A stretch of DNA of 64,000 nucleotides from VAZQ01 sp963785745 (lineage in GTDB: Bacteria > Pseudomonadota > Alphaproteobacteria > Rhizobiales > Xanthobacteraceae), in NCBI GenBank assembly GCA_963785745.1, contig CAWAWR010000019.1, positions 186,001 to 250,000 on the forward strand. Reading direction: 5' to 3'. Position 1 is the stretch's first letter. Every line of letters starts with the position of its first letter. Both the position numbers and the translations under genes were made by a program. The notes beneath the pieces were generated by a model. It was given only the letters and a program-made list of their open reading frames with translations, was not told where the DNA came from and searched no databases. Positions 24,812 through 33,090 of this stretch are shown one piece after another.

Positions 24812-25770
24812 GCACGGATCGCATGCATTTGGCAGCACGACTCGCCTTCCGCTCGTGCCGACGGAGGATAGGCCTTCTGCTTACAGCAGGGCTGCTGGCT
24901 GCCGCGCTTTCCTCGCCGATCGCGCATGCCGAGACGGCGCCGCCGCTGGTGCGCAACGAGCGTATCCTGATCGAATACATGGAGCCGCGACACCCGATCT
25001 TCGCCTACTACAATGACCCGGACGATCCGGCCCAGGCGGAGGAATATCAGAACAACGTCAAGACCTTTAAGCGCTTCACCGCGATCATGGATCGCCTCAA
25101 GTCACGCCGCGTGATGGAGGAGTTCAGCCAGTTCCTGGCGCCGCTGAAGCTGCCGATCACGCTGCGACTGCGCACCATGCAATGCAACGAGGTGAACGCC
25201 TATTACGATCCCTCCGATTCCTCGCTCAACCTCTGCTACGAATTCGTCGCCGATATCGAGGATCGCGCGCCGCGGTCGACGACCCCGGAAGGGATCACGC
25301 GCGAGGAAGTGATCATCGGCCAGATCGTGGGCACGCTGTTGCACGAGGGCGGCCACGCCATCAGCAACCTGTTGCGGCTGCCCGTGCTCGGGCGCGAGGA
25401 GGACACCGCCGACCAGATCGCGGCGTTCGTCATGCTGCAATTCGGCCGCGACGTCGCGCGCACGCTGATCAAGGGTGAGACCTACGGCTGGAACCAGCGG
25501 CAGCGCACCCAGTCACGCTTCTGGGGCCCGCACTCGACCGCGCTCCAGCGCCAGCACACGTTCCTCTGCCTCGCTTACGGCAACGACCCGCAAGGATTCG
25601 AGGATTTCGTGACCAAGTTCCGCTGGCTGCCGCGGCAACGGGCCGACAATTGCGCGAACGAATACAAGCAAATCGAGCACGCGTTCCGCGAGACCATCCT
25701 GCCCCATCTCGACATGGCGCTGGTGAAGAAGGTGCGGGAACGCAAATGGCTTGCAGGTGGCGCAAAGTAA
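24808..25770 (+). CDS. DUF4344 putative zinc metallopeptidase
   Basis: This 320-residue protein starts at GTG 24808, overlapping the previous stop as GTGA; ATG 24823 is an alternative. The signal peptide (LLLTAGLLAAALSSPIAHA) targets it to the periplasm. It carries the zinc site LLHEGGHAISNLL (HExxH at 25342-25356) with a downstream REEDTADQIA glutamate as probable third ligand, typical of DUF4344 peptidases. The C-terminus has a CANEYKQIEHAFRETILPH segment. The substrate is unknown. It forms a tandem pair with the preceding site-dead paralog, which suggests a heteromeric or regulatory partnership. Confidence 0.82.
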   Translation: MSTDRMHLAARLAFRSCRRRIGLLLTAGLLAAALSSPIAHAETAPPLVRNERILIEYMEPRHPIFAYYNDPDDPAQAEEYQNNVKTFKRFTAIMDRLKSRRVMEEFSQFLAPLKLPITLRLRTMQCNEVNAYYDPSDSSLNLCYEFVADIEDRAPRSTTPEGITREEVIIGQIVGTLLHEGGHAISNLLRLPVLGREEDTADQIAAFVMLQFGRDVARTLIKGETYGWNQRQRTQSRFWGPHSTALQRQHTFLCLAYGNDPQGFEDFVTKFRWLPRQRADNCANEYKQIEHAFRETILPHLDMALVKKVRERKWLAGGAK

Positions 25771-25799
25771 GCCGGACGGCCCCTCGAGAGGAGATGGCG

Positions 25800-26288
25800 A
25801 TGACGACAACGGCAGTGCGCAAGGGCAAGCACTCGGCGCCCGGCAAGGGCAACATCTACGCCAAAGCCAATGAAGTGATTGTCAAAATCACCGGCGACGA
25901 TACCGACCAGACGTTTGAAGTGGTGGAAGAAAACTGCAAGCCCGGCTTCCAGTCGCGTGCGCACTATCACATCAAAGCGTTTGAGACATTTTACATTTTC
26001 GAAGGCAGTGCCGACTTCCAGGTCGGCGATGATCTCTTTCACGCCGAGCAGGGCTCATGCGTGCACATTCCGCCTGGCGTCCCTCATCAGGTTACATCGC
26101 GGGACGGCGTCCGCATGCTGATGATCTATAGCCCGGCCGGCACCGAGGGAATGTTCGCGGCCATGCACGCCCTCACCCGAGATGAACTCATGAATGCCGA
26201 GCTGACCAAGCAGATCGCGCTCAAATACGACACCGTCATGATCGAACAGAGCCAGGACGGGCGCGGCAAGGGCACGATTTTGGGGTAG
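25800..26288 (+). CDS. Cupin-domain protein
   Basis: This 162-residue protein starts at ATG 25800, six bases after GGAG; an ATG at 25794 would sit directly on the ribosome-binding site. The cupin barrel has motif 1 as SRAHYHIKAFETFYIFEGS, with the metal-ligand histidines and glutamate, and motif 2 as CVHIPPGVPHQVT. No signal peptide is seen. Cupins bind metals or small ligands; those of this type are often single-domain dioxygenase-like or regulatory proteins. It follows the DUF4344 pair by 29 bases and may be the third gene of that operon. Confidence 0.82.
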   Translation: MTTTAVRKGKHSAPGKGNIYAKANEVIVKITGDDTDQTFEVVEENCKPGFQSRAHYHIKAFETFYIFEGSADFQVGDDLFHAEQGSCVHIPPGVPHQVTSRDGVRMLMIYSPAGTEGMFAAMHALTRDELMNAELTKQIALKYDTVMIEQSQDGRGKGTILG

Positions 26289-26321
26289 CCCCGGCTCCTG
26301 CATTCGCCGGAGACGAAGCCC

Positions 26322-27350
26322 TCACCGCTCCGACGCGATCGCCTTCTGCAGGCGCGCCGCGGTCTCAGCCGACGCCGAGGTGATGATCGCTATCACCTTG
26401 TCGACCTCGGGCCCGGTGACCGGCGCAACGTCGAGCTTGGCCTTGGCGCCATCGGCCTGAAACTGCTGGTCGGTCGCGAGCGCCGCGAACGCCGTGCGCA
26501 ACGCAGCCAGACGGTCGGCCGGCACCCCGGGCGGCGTGATCATCGGCCGCGCCACCGTCTTCTGGGTGAGGTAGAGCTGCATCACCGCACGGTCGGCATC
26601 GTTCTTGACGAAATCGAGCGCGAACGGGACATGCGCGAGCTCAGGATCCTTCTCGAGCGCGATCTGCATCAGGAGATTGATCTTCCTGTCCGGCACCCAG
26701 GTCGGGCGCGCGGCCTTCAGGCTCGACACCGACCAGTCGCCGAGCCCCTGCACCTCGTTGCGCTCCATCGCCAGCACGATCTCGGTGACGCCGGGATAGC
26801 CCATGACCAGCTTGAACTTGGTGCCGATCAGCGCGTTGAGCAGCCGCGGCGTGATCTCCGGATCGATGCCGGAGGTTGCACCGACGATCAGCTCGGTCTT
26901 GAAGAGCTGCTCCGCGGTCTGCACCGGCGCGTCCGCACGCGCGACCGAAACCGCCACCTCGCGGTTGATGCTGCCAAGGAAACCGAACTTGCCGAGATCG
27001 AACCGGACCTGTCCGGGATTCCAGTTCTTGATCAGCAGCATGCCGCGCTGGACTAGAGCAATGGTGGAGCCGTCCTTGGGCGCGATGTTGAACATGTGGT
27101 TGGTCGCGGCGAGGCTCCCCGCCGCCGGCATGTTCTGCACGATGACCGTGGGATTTCCCGGGATGTGCCGCCCGATGTGGCGCGCCACCAGCCGCGCCTG
27201 GTTGTCGTAGCCGCCGCCCGGCGTCGAGCCGACGATCAGCGTGATCTGCTTGCCGGCATAGAACTCGGCGACCGACTGAGCCGCGGCGGGTGTGGCGGCG
27301 AAACAGGCTGCTGCCACAAGAAACATCATAGGACGCATCACGATACGCAT
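26322..27350 (-). CDS. Bug/TctC-like substrate-binding protein
   Basis: This 342-residue protein has a signal peptide ending at TPAAAQ. It carries ITLIVGSTPGGGYDNQARLV, NPTVIVQNMPAAGSLAATNH and the GYPGVTEIVLAMERNEVQGL region, all typical of Bug-type periplasmic binding proteins. The AEFYAGKQ opening marks a branch distinct from the YPxKPVR type found elsewhere in this window. No permease gene is adjacent. It is convergent with the cupin gene and shares orientation with the LysR gene just upstream, 49 bases away. Confidence 0.85.
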   Translation of the reverse strand: MRIVMRPMMFLVAAACFAATPAAAQSVAEFYAGKQITLIVGSTPGGGYDNQARLVARHIGRHIPGNPTVIVQNMPAAGSLAATNHMFNIAPKDGSTIALVQRGMLLIKNWNPGQVRFDLGKFGFLGSINREVAVSVARADAPVQTAEQLFKTELIVGATSGIDPEITPRLLNALIGTKFKLVMGYPGVTEIVLAMERNEVQGLGDWSVSSLKAARPTWVPDRKINLLMQIALEKDPELAHVPFALDFVKNDADRAVMQLYLTQKTVARPMITPPGVPADRLAALRTAFAALATDQQFQADGAKAKLDVAPVTGPEVDKVIAIITSASAETAARLQKAIASER

Positions 27351-27399
27351 AGACCTGTCCTTGCCACCTGAAGTTCAATCGTCCCGGCAACCGGCGCCA

Positions 27400-28293
27400 T
27401 CAACTGAACCCCCAGTCCGCGCTCTTGTCCAGCATATCGACAAAAGCACGCACCTTGGTCGAGACCAGCCGCGACGACGGATAGACCGCCTGAATCGGCA
27501 ATGGCGGCAGCGAAAACGGGGCCAGCACCTCGGCGAGCTCGCGGCGCGCGATCGCGTCACGGACCTGATACGAAAGCGCGCGCGCCAGCCCTCCCCCCGC
27601 GATGGCATAGCCGACGGCCACGTCGCCGCTGTTCGTGACAAGCCGCGGCGTGACGCGGACGCTGAGCTCCCTGCCCTTGTCGGCGAAGCGCCAGTCGGCG
27701 GTCGGCACGAACCCCATGAACGCGATCGTGTCGTGCCGTGCGAGCTCGTCCGGATGCTTCGGCGGGCCGTGCTTGCGCAGATAGGAGGGGCTCGCGACAA
27801 CCACGCGGCGCGTCTCGCCAAGCCGGCGGACGATCAGTTGCGAATCCGGCAAATGGCCGATGCGGATTCCGACGTCGAGCCCGTCGTCGATCAAATCCAC
27901 GATGCGATCCGACAATTGCAGCTCCGCGCTGACCTGCGGAAATTTCTGCATGAAGCGCGCCAGCATCGGCGCGACATGTATGCGCCCGAACAACAGCGGC
28001 GCCGCGACCGCGAGCGTGCCGGACGGCGCCGCGCGCTCGTCCTGCGCGGCGCGTTCCGCCTCGCCGACGTCCGCCATGATCTTGCGGGCGCGTTCGAGAA
28101 AGCGCTGCCCCGTCTCGGTCAGCCCGATCGACCGCGTGGTCCGCTGCAGCAGCCGCGCGCCAAGATGTTGCTCGAGACTTGCGACCTGACGCGTGACCAC
28201 CGATGGCGACACGCGCAGCCGCCGCGCGGCGGCCGCGAACCCGCGGGCGTCGCAAACGGCGATGAACGTCGCGATGGCGTCGAGACGGTCCAT
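27400..28293 (-). CDS. LysR-family transcriptional regulator
   Basis: This 297-residue regulator has an N-terminal winged helix (MDRLDAIATFIAVCDARGFA, RRLRVSPSVVTRQVASLEQH) and a two-lobe effector domain starting near GTLAVAAPLLFGRIHVAPML. LysR regulators bind DNA as tetramers and usually control the divergent gene. Here the divergent gene is a pyridoxamine-phosphate-oxidase-fold protein. A perfect 12-bp inverted repeat overlaps the start codon, which fits autorepression. Confidence 0.92.
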   Translation of the reverse strand: MDRLDAIATFIAVCDARGFAAAARRLRVSPSVVTRQVASLEQHLGARLLQRTTRSIGLTETGQRFLERARKIMADVGEAERAAQDERAAPSGTLAVAAPLLFGRIHVAPMLARFMQKFPQVSAELQLSDRIVDLIDDGLDVGIRIGHLPDSQLIVRRLGETRRVVVASPSYLRKHGPPKHPDELARHDTIAFMGFVPTADWRFADKGRELSVRVTPRLVTNSGDVAVGYAIAGGGLARALSYQVRDAIARRELAEVLAPFSLPPLPIQAVYPSSRLVSTKVRAFVDMLDKSADWGFS

Positions 28294-28318
28294 ATTATTG
28301 CTGTATCAGCAATAATAT
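28292..28318. promoter_or_regulatory. Perfect AT-rich operator in the LysR/PPOx intergenic region
   Basis: ATATTATTGCTG-TAT-CAGCAATAATAT has perfect 12-bp arms around a three-base centre. It overlaps the LysR gene start and lies 79 bases upstream of the divergent PPOx gene. Its AT content contrasts with the surroundings. It is the likely binding site of the adjacent LysR protein. Confidence 0.65.
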
Positions 28319-28396
28319 CTTTTCGGCAACGCCAATTATCATCGTTCTTTGAAGCAATTACTTTCGGGGGGTCGATTGCACCGGAGGAGAGGCCCC

Positions 28397-29059
28397 ATGA
28401 GCGAGACAGCCAGCCCGGAAAAAATCTCCAGCGACATCGCCTTCACGCCGTCCGTTAAAGCCATTCAGGAACGGCGCGGCTCCCGCAAGGGTTACGCGAA
28501 AATGGAAATGCGCGGTGGCTTCAGGACGGCGGTCACGCCTGACCTCGCCGCGTTCCTGGCGCAGGCCGACAGCGCCATCCTCTCGACCGCCAATGCCCTC
28601 GGCCAGCCCTATGCCCAGCACCGCGGCGGCCCGAAAGGCTTCATCAAGGTCATCGACGAGACGACGCTCGCCTTCGCCGATTACAGCGGCAACAAGCAGT
28701 ACATCACGCTCGGCAATCTGGCGGAGAACGATCGCGCGTTTCTGTTCCTGATCGACTACGCCACCCGCCGCCGCATCAAGCTATGGGGCCATGCGCGGGT
28801 GATCGACGGCGATCCTCAACTGCTCGGCCGGCTGATGCCGCCCGGCTACGCGGCGAAGCCCGAGCAGGCGATCGTGTTCGCGATCGACGCATGGGACATG
28901 AATTGCCCGCAGCACATTCCGCAGAAGTTCGACGCCGCGGACGTGGCGAAGGCGATCGAGGAATCCCAGACCAGGATCACGGCGCTCGAAAGCGAGAACG
29001 CGGCGCTGCGCCGCGCGCTGGCCCAAGCCCGGGTCGGCGTGCCGGCAGGAGACCGCTAG
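28397..29059 (+). CDS. Pyridoxamine 5'-phosphate oxidase-family protein
   Basis: This 220-residue protein starts at ATG 28397 with GGAGGAG upstream. It has the split-barrel FMN-binding fold: ADSAILSTANALGQPYAQHR, FAFADYSGNKQYITLGNL-type strand pairs and the RRRIKLWGHARVI strand, ending in a short coiled coil (TALESENAALRRALAQ). Such proteins bind FMN or F420 and reduce or oxidise small substrates; the reaction is unknown here. It is divergent from the LysR gene, its likely regulator. Its stop overlaps that of the convergent MetE-like gene by four bases. Confidence 0.87.
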   Translation: MSETASPEKISSDIAFTPSVKAIQERRGSRKGYAKMEMRGGFRTAVTPDLAAFLAQADSAILSTANALGQPYAQHRGGPKGFIKVIDETTLAFADYSGNKQYITLGNLAENDRAFLFLIDYATRRRIKLWGHARVIDGDPQLLGRLMPPGYAAKPEQAIVFAIDAWDMNCPQHIPQKFDAADVAKAIEESQTRITALESENAALRRALAQARVGVPAGDR

Positions 29060-30201
29060 CCCCACACCTGCCGCGCCGTCTCCACCACCAGCTCGAGCTT
29101 GCGCTTCTGGTCGTCGGCGCTGATGAGGTTGCCGACCACGTCCGACGCAAAACCGCATTGCGGGCTGATGGCGAGCTGGTCGAGCGGGATGAACTTCGTC
29201 GCCTCGTCGATCCGCCGCTTCAGGCCATCGACTGTCTCCATCTCGGATGTCTTGGTGCTGACGAGACCGAGCACGACCACCTTGCCCTTGGGCACGAAGC
29301 GCAGCGGCTCAAAGCTGCCGGCGCGCGGGGTGTCGTATTCGAGCATGAAGCGGTCGTGGGCGAGCTCGTTGAACAGCCGTTCGGCGATGGCGTCGTAGGT
29401 GCCCTCGCGGTGCCACATGCTGCGCTGGTTGCCGCGGCAAAGATGAATGCCGGTCGCGACGTCGCCCAGATTCTCAACGACCTTGGATTCGGCCTTGAGC
29501 GAGCGGGAGAAATTCGCCATCGGGTCCTCGCCGCGCGCCTTCATCTGCTCCATCGTGGGCTTGTCGACATAGGCGGTGAAGCCCGGCGCATCGATGTGGA
29601 TGTAGCGGCAGCCGGCCTTCACCAGGCTTTCCACGATCTCCCGCTCGATGCGCACGACATCGTCCACGAAATCGTCGAGCCCTTTGTAGATCCCCTTTGA
29701 GTTCTCGTAGTCGAAACGCTGCGAGATGCGATCCGGTCCGATCAGCGCGACCTTGGCCGGTGCCTTCGCGACCTTGGCGACGAACTGATATTCCTCGAGC
29801 GGAACGTTGCGCGCGAGCCTGAGCCGTTCCTTGGCGGGCCGGCGATGCGACACCGCCGTGCCGGTGTTGTGCATCCCCTTGATTTCCCAGCGCTGGCCCG
29901 GCGCCGCGCCCTCCACGCGCTGTTCGTTGCTCTTGATGGTCGAGCGGTTGGCGTCGAACCCCTCGACGGCGGCGCCGAAACTATCCTGGAAGTTGAGCCG
30001 CCGGATTTCGCCATCGCTGATCACATCGAGGCCGACGCTTTCCTGCAGACGCACCGCGCCACGGACCGCGTCGTCCTCGAGCGCACGCATCGCCTCGGCG
30101 CTGAGCTCGCCCTCGTCGAAGCGGATGCGCTCCTCCCTCAGTCCGGGCGGCCTGAGCAAGCTGCCGACGACGTCCGTGCGAATTGTCTTGAGATTGGCCA
30201 T
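29056..30201 (-). CDS. MetE C-terminal-like (cobalamin-independent methionine synthase/CoM-transferase family) protein
   Basis: This 381-residue protein starts at ATG 30201 with AGAAG just upstream; ATG 30222 is possible. It matches the catalytic C-terminal domain of MetE-type enzymes: RTDVVGSLLRPPGLR, GLDVISDGEIRRLNF, HIDAPGFTAYVDKP, a HLCRGNQRSMWH zinc-site region and QCGFASDVVGN with the zinc cysteine. It is half the size of MetE and lacks the N-terminal folate domain. Such stand-alone proteins transfer thiol groups between unknown partners, some acting on epoxides or sulfonates. It lies downstream of a Bug binding protein gene on the same strand. Confidence 0.83.
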   Translation of the reverse strand: MANLKTIRTDVVGSLLRPPGLREERIRFDEGELSAEAMRALEDDAVRGAVRLQESVGLDVISDGEIRRLNFQDSFGAAVEGFDANRSTIKSNEQRVEGAAPGQRWEIKGMHNTGTAVSHRRPAKERLRLARNVPLEEYQFVAKVAKAPAKVALIGPDRISQRFDYENSKGIYKGLDDFVDDVVRIEREIVESLVKAGCRYIHIDAPGFTAYVDKPTMEQMKARGEDPMANFSRSLKAESKVVENLGDVATGIHLCRGNQRSMWHREGTYDAIAERLFNELAHDRFMLEYDTPRAGSFEPLRFVPKGKVVVLGLVSTKTSEMETVDGLKRRIDEATKFIPLDQLAISPQCGFASDVVGNLISADDQKRKLELVVETARQVWG

Positions 30202-30448
30202 TTTCTTCTGGTTCCCGGTCATGATGAGCGGACACCTTGCTACAACGCATGAAGGCGGCGCAAGCGTGAGTCCCTGCGGCATGACGCATGGCTCGTGCCC
30301 AATTCAGGCAGATGCGTTGGGGCCCTCGCCCACACCCGAGGTGCCCAGCGTCGTGGCGGTCTTGAGCTTGAGTCCTAAGTCGATCTTCGTCTGTTGTTTG
30401 CACCGGGAGGTCGGACGGTTCCTCACTCTTGAGGATGCCGTGAGCGCG

Positions 30449-31417
30449 TCATTGCGCCTTGATGCCCGCCTGCTTCACGACCTTGCCCCACTTCTCCATC
30501 TCGTCGTCCATGAATTTGCCGAACTCAGCCGCGGCCAACGCAAGAGCCTCGGAGCCGTGATGCGCGAGCTGCTTCTTGAACTCTTCCGACCGCTGCAGCT
30601 CCACGATTTCCTTCTGCAACCTGGCAATGATCGGCGCGGGCGTTCCCGCGGGCGCTGCAAGACCGATCCAGTTGCCGGCCTCATAGCCGGACACGCCTGA
30701 TTCCGCGAAGGTCGGGACATCAGGCAGTGCCTCGTTGCGATTCTTGCCGGTGACCGCGAGCGCACGCAGCTTGCCAGCACGGATGTGCGGCGACACCGAC
30801 GAGATCGTGCCGTTGATCGCCTTGGTGTGACCGCCGATCACGTCGATGATGCCGGGGCCGGCGCCTTTGAACGGGATGTGCACAAGATCGATCCCGGCGG
30901 TGACCTTGAATAGCTCCATGGCGAGATGCAGCGAGCCCCCGGTTCCACCCGAGGCATAGAGCATCTTGCCCTGCTGCTTCTTGGCGAGCGCAATGAATTC
31001 CTTCACGTTCTTGACCGGCAGGTCGTTGTTGACCGCGAGCACGTTCTCGCTGGACACGATACCGGCGATCGGAGCGAACGACTTCTGCGGATCGAAATTG
31101 AGCTTGTAGAGCCACGGATTGACCGCATTCGCTATCGACACGATCAGCAGGACGTGGCCATCGGGCGGCGACTGCGCGACGAGCTCGGTGGCGATGACAC
31201 CTCCTGCTCCGGCGCGGTTTTCCGGAATCACCTGCCGGCCGAATTTCTCGCTCAGGTGCGTGGCGACCATGCGCCCGATCAGATCGTTCAGACCGCCGGG
31301 CGCGAAGGGAATGATGATCCGCACCTGCTTGGTCGGATAGTCCTGCGCGCGCGCCGTCGTGATGGCCGCCAGGGCAATCACCGCAACGGCGAACAGCCGC
31401 AAATACAGTGTGGCCAT
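30449..31417 (-). CDS. Bug/TctC-family substrate-binding protein
   Basis: This 322-residue protein starts at ATG 31417, preceded by GGGAGCG; the signal peptide ends at TTARAQ. The Bug pattern is complete: YPTKQVRIIIPFAPGG, GRQVIPENRAGAGG, SPPDGHVLLI, VHIPFKGAGPGIIDVIGG and PDVPTFAESG. It should bind a small organic acid in the periplasm. No permease gene is next to it. It is upstream of and co-directional with the MetE-like gene, separated by about 250 bases, and a second MetE-like/Bug pair occurs at 47-49 kb. Confidence 0.92.
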   Translation of the reverse strand: MATLYLRLFAVAVIALAAITTARAQDYPTKQVRIIIPFAPGGLNDLIGRMVATHLSEKFGRQVIPENRAGAGGVIATELVAQSPPDGHVLLIVSIANAVNPWLYKLNFDPQKSFAPIAGIVSSENVLAVNNDLPVKNVKEFIALAKKQQGKMLYASGGTGGSLHLAMELFKVTAGIDLVHIPFKGAGPGIIDVIGGHTKAINGTISSVSPHIRAGKLRALAVTGKNRNEALPDVPTFAESGVSGYEAGNWIGLAAPAGTPAPIIARLQKEIVELQRSEEFKKQLAHHGSEALALAAAEFGKFMDDEMEKWGKVVKQAGIKAQ

Positions 31418-31556
31418 GATGTTTCGCTCCCTCCGGGACTTCGCCCTTTGGCAGAAGCATCCGCCCATTCCCCACGGCCGGCAAGCCCGAGGCCGCGGAT
31501 ACGGCGTCGCAGCGGGCTCAGAATGTGGCGTTGGCTATCGCAAACAGGGATGCTGC

Positions 31557-32066
31557 CTATTTGCAAACAATGCTATGGACGGCATCCGACACGTGACTCT
31601 GTCCATCGACCAAGTACGCGCGGTCATCATCGACGATGTATAGAAACGGCATGTTTCCGGTGTCCTCGCCCGAGGCTGTTTTCCCTCGCACGTGGCCGCA
31701 AATAGTATCGACGGATTTGCTGACCAGTTTTTTGACGGCTCGCTGCAGCTTGCTGAACTCGGCCGATGCCGGGTCTTCCAACAACGCCGCGATACTTGTT
31801 TTCGCTTTTTCGGTGACGGGATCGGCTTGAAGATTGGGCTGAACGCGCGGCAAAGATGCCGTCGTCCCCGCGACGGTATCCTTTGCTGTTTGCGCGACGG
31901 CTTTTGTCTTCTTGCGGAATTGGGCAGATGAACGGGACGCCGGATTTATTGATTTGGTGGACCGCTCATTTTGAGAATGGACTTTGAATACGGCTGGCTT
32001 TGAATCAATCCGAGACGCACAACCGGCCAAGGTCGCGGCCAGAACACCTATGAAAAGCGTTCTCAT
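31557..32066 (-). CDS. Putative lipoprotein with conserved C-terminal domain
   Basis: This 169-residue protein has a lipoprotein signal (MRTLFIGVLAATLAGCAS; lipobox LAGC). A disordered basic stretch follows, then a C-terminal domain of about 75 residues containing LVSKSVDTICGHVRGKTASG and MPFLYIVDDDRAYLVDGQS, ending in IVCK; its two cysteines may pair. I recall this domain in other alphaproteobacterial proteins of unknown function. It is monocistronic and close to the ECF sigma gene. Its codon use looks less GC-biased than its neighbours. Confidence 0.6.
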   Translation of the reverse strand: MRTLFIGVLAATLAGCASRIDSKPAVFKVHSQNERSTKSINPASRSSAQFRKKTKAVAQTAKDTVAGTTASLPRVQPNLQADPVTEKAKTSIAALLEDPASAEFSKLQRAVKKLVSKSVDTICGHVRGKTASGEDTGNMPFLYIVDDDRAYLVDGQSHVSDAVHSIVCK

Positions 32067-32283
32067 ATCAATCCTGCGCAGAAAATGCAGATTGACCTAT
32101 TTTTGCTTAAACATTTAACAACTCACAAATAACGGTCCGCCTCGGTAGAAAAAGCGGCTTCAAGCGGTTAATCGAGTCCTAAGGTCGGGCACAGACTGAG
32201 GCACTCGTCCTGCAGTCACTCGGCTCGATGATCGGGCACCGAAGTACCGTTGGCGCGAACACTTCGCCTTCAGATCGGATCAA

Positions 32284-32868
32284 TCAGGCCGCCAACAGAT
32301 CTCGATCGAGTCGGGCTTCGGCAAGCAGCTTCGCCAGATGATTTCGCGCGTAGAACATTCGCGTTTTCACGGTGTTTGGCGGAACTCGGATGATCCCGGC
32401 AACCTCATCGATGGACTTCTCGTGGTAGTAGACGAGATCGATGATTTCTCGGTGCGGCGGCGACAGATTTTTCAAGCATTGAGACAGCAACGAGCGGGTC
32501 TGACTCTTTCCCGTCGCAGTTTCGGGATCGTCCGCGCCATCCTCGATTGTTTCACAAACATCGTCATTCAACGGATCACACGATCGGCGGCGCGTTACCG
32601 TGATCGCCTTGTTGCGGGCAATTGCCAGCAGCCAAGTCGACACTTGGGAATGACCCGAGAATGTTTCGGCTTTGCGCCAAACATCGAGGAACACGTCATT
32701 CACCAAGTCCTCCGCTGCACTCTCATCTGCGACAAAGCGCAGAACAAAGCGGAAGACCCGAACACTGTGGCGCGCATAGAACAGCTTCATTGCGTGCCGG
32801 TCGCCACCACAGATTGCCCTGAGCAACTCCGCATCAGACGCGGAAATCTGAATGGTCCGAGTGACCAT
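32284..32868 (-). CDS. ECF-type RNA polymerase sigma factor
   Basis: This 194-residue protein starts at ATG 32868, preceded by AAGGGGAA; ATGs upstream at 32898 and 32904 lack such a site. Region 2 is clear (RFVADESAAEDLVNDVFLDV, VSTWLLAIARNKAI) and region 4 follows (CLKNLSPPHREIIDLVYYHE, IIRVPPNTVKTRMFYARNHL). ECF sigma factors redirect RNA polymerase, usually under an anti-sigma factor encoded next door. No anti-sigma gene is present here. The divergent neighbour is the TIR-TPR gene, a possible target. Confidence 0.92.
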   Translation of the reverse strand: MVTRTIQISASDAELLRAICGGDRHAMKLFYARHSVRVFRFVLRFVADESAAEDLVNDVFLDVWRKAETFSGHSQVSTWLLAIARNKAITVTRRRSCDPLNDDVCETIEDGADDPETATGKSQTRSLLSQCLKNLSPPHREIIDLVYYHEKSIDEVAGIIRVPPNTVKTRMFYARNHLAKLLAEARLDRDLLAA

Positions 32869-33090
32869 AGTGAAATTCCCCTTATTTTTGACGCCCATGG
32901 ACATAGCAATAGCCTGCGGGCTTCCGGCGGCCTGTGAGCTAATTCACAGGGGCGCCAAGATACTTGGGTCTCCCGGACTTTCGGCCCGACGCAGCGTTCG
33001 GCCGGGCGGTCATTCTTGCTGAGCCGCCAGCCCTTTACGCACCTGAGCGTTCCTGCCTTATGATCCTCGGGTCTCCCGACGGGCCGGTGC

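Noticed and set aside
32168..32182. TTAA-TCGAGTC-CTAA as a CtrA box near the sigma factor gene
   Set aside because: One half-site is mismatched and it lies downstream, not upstream, of the sigma gene.
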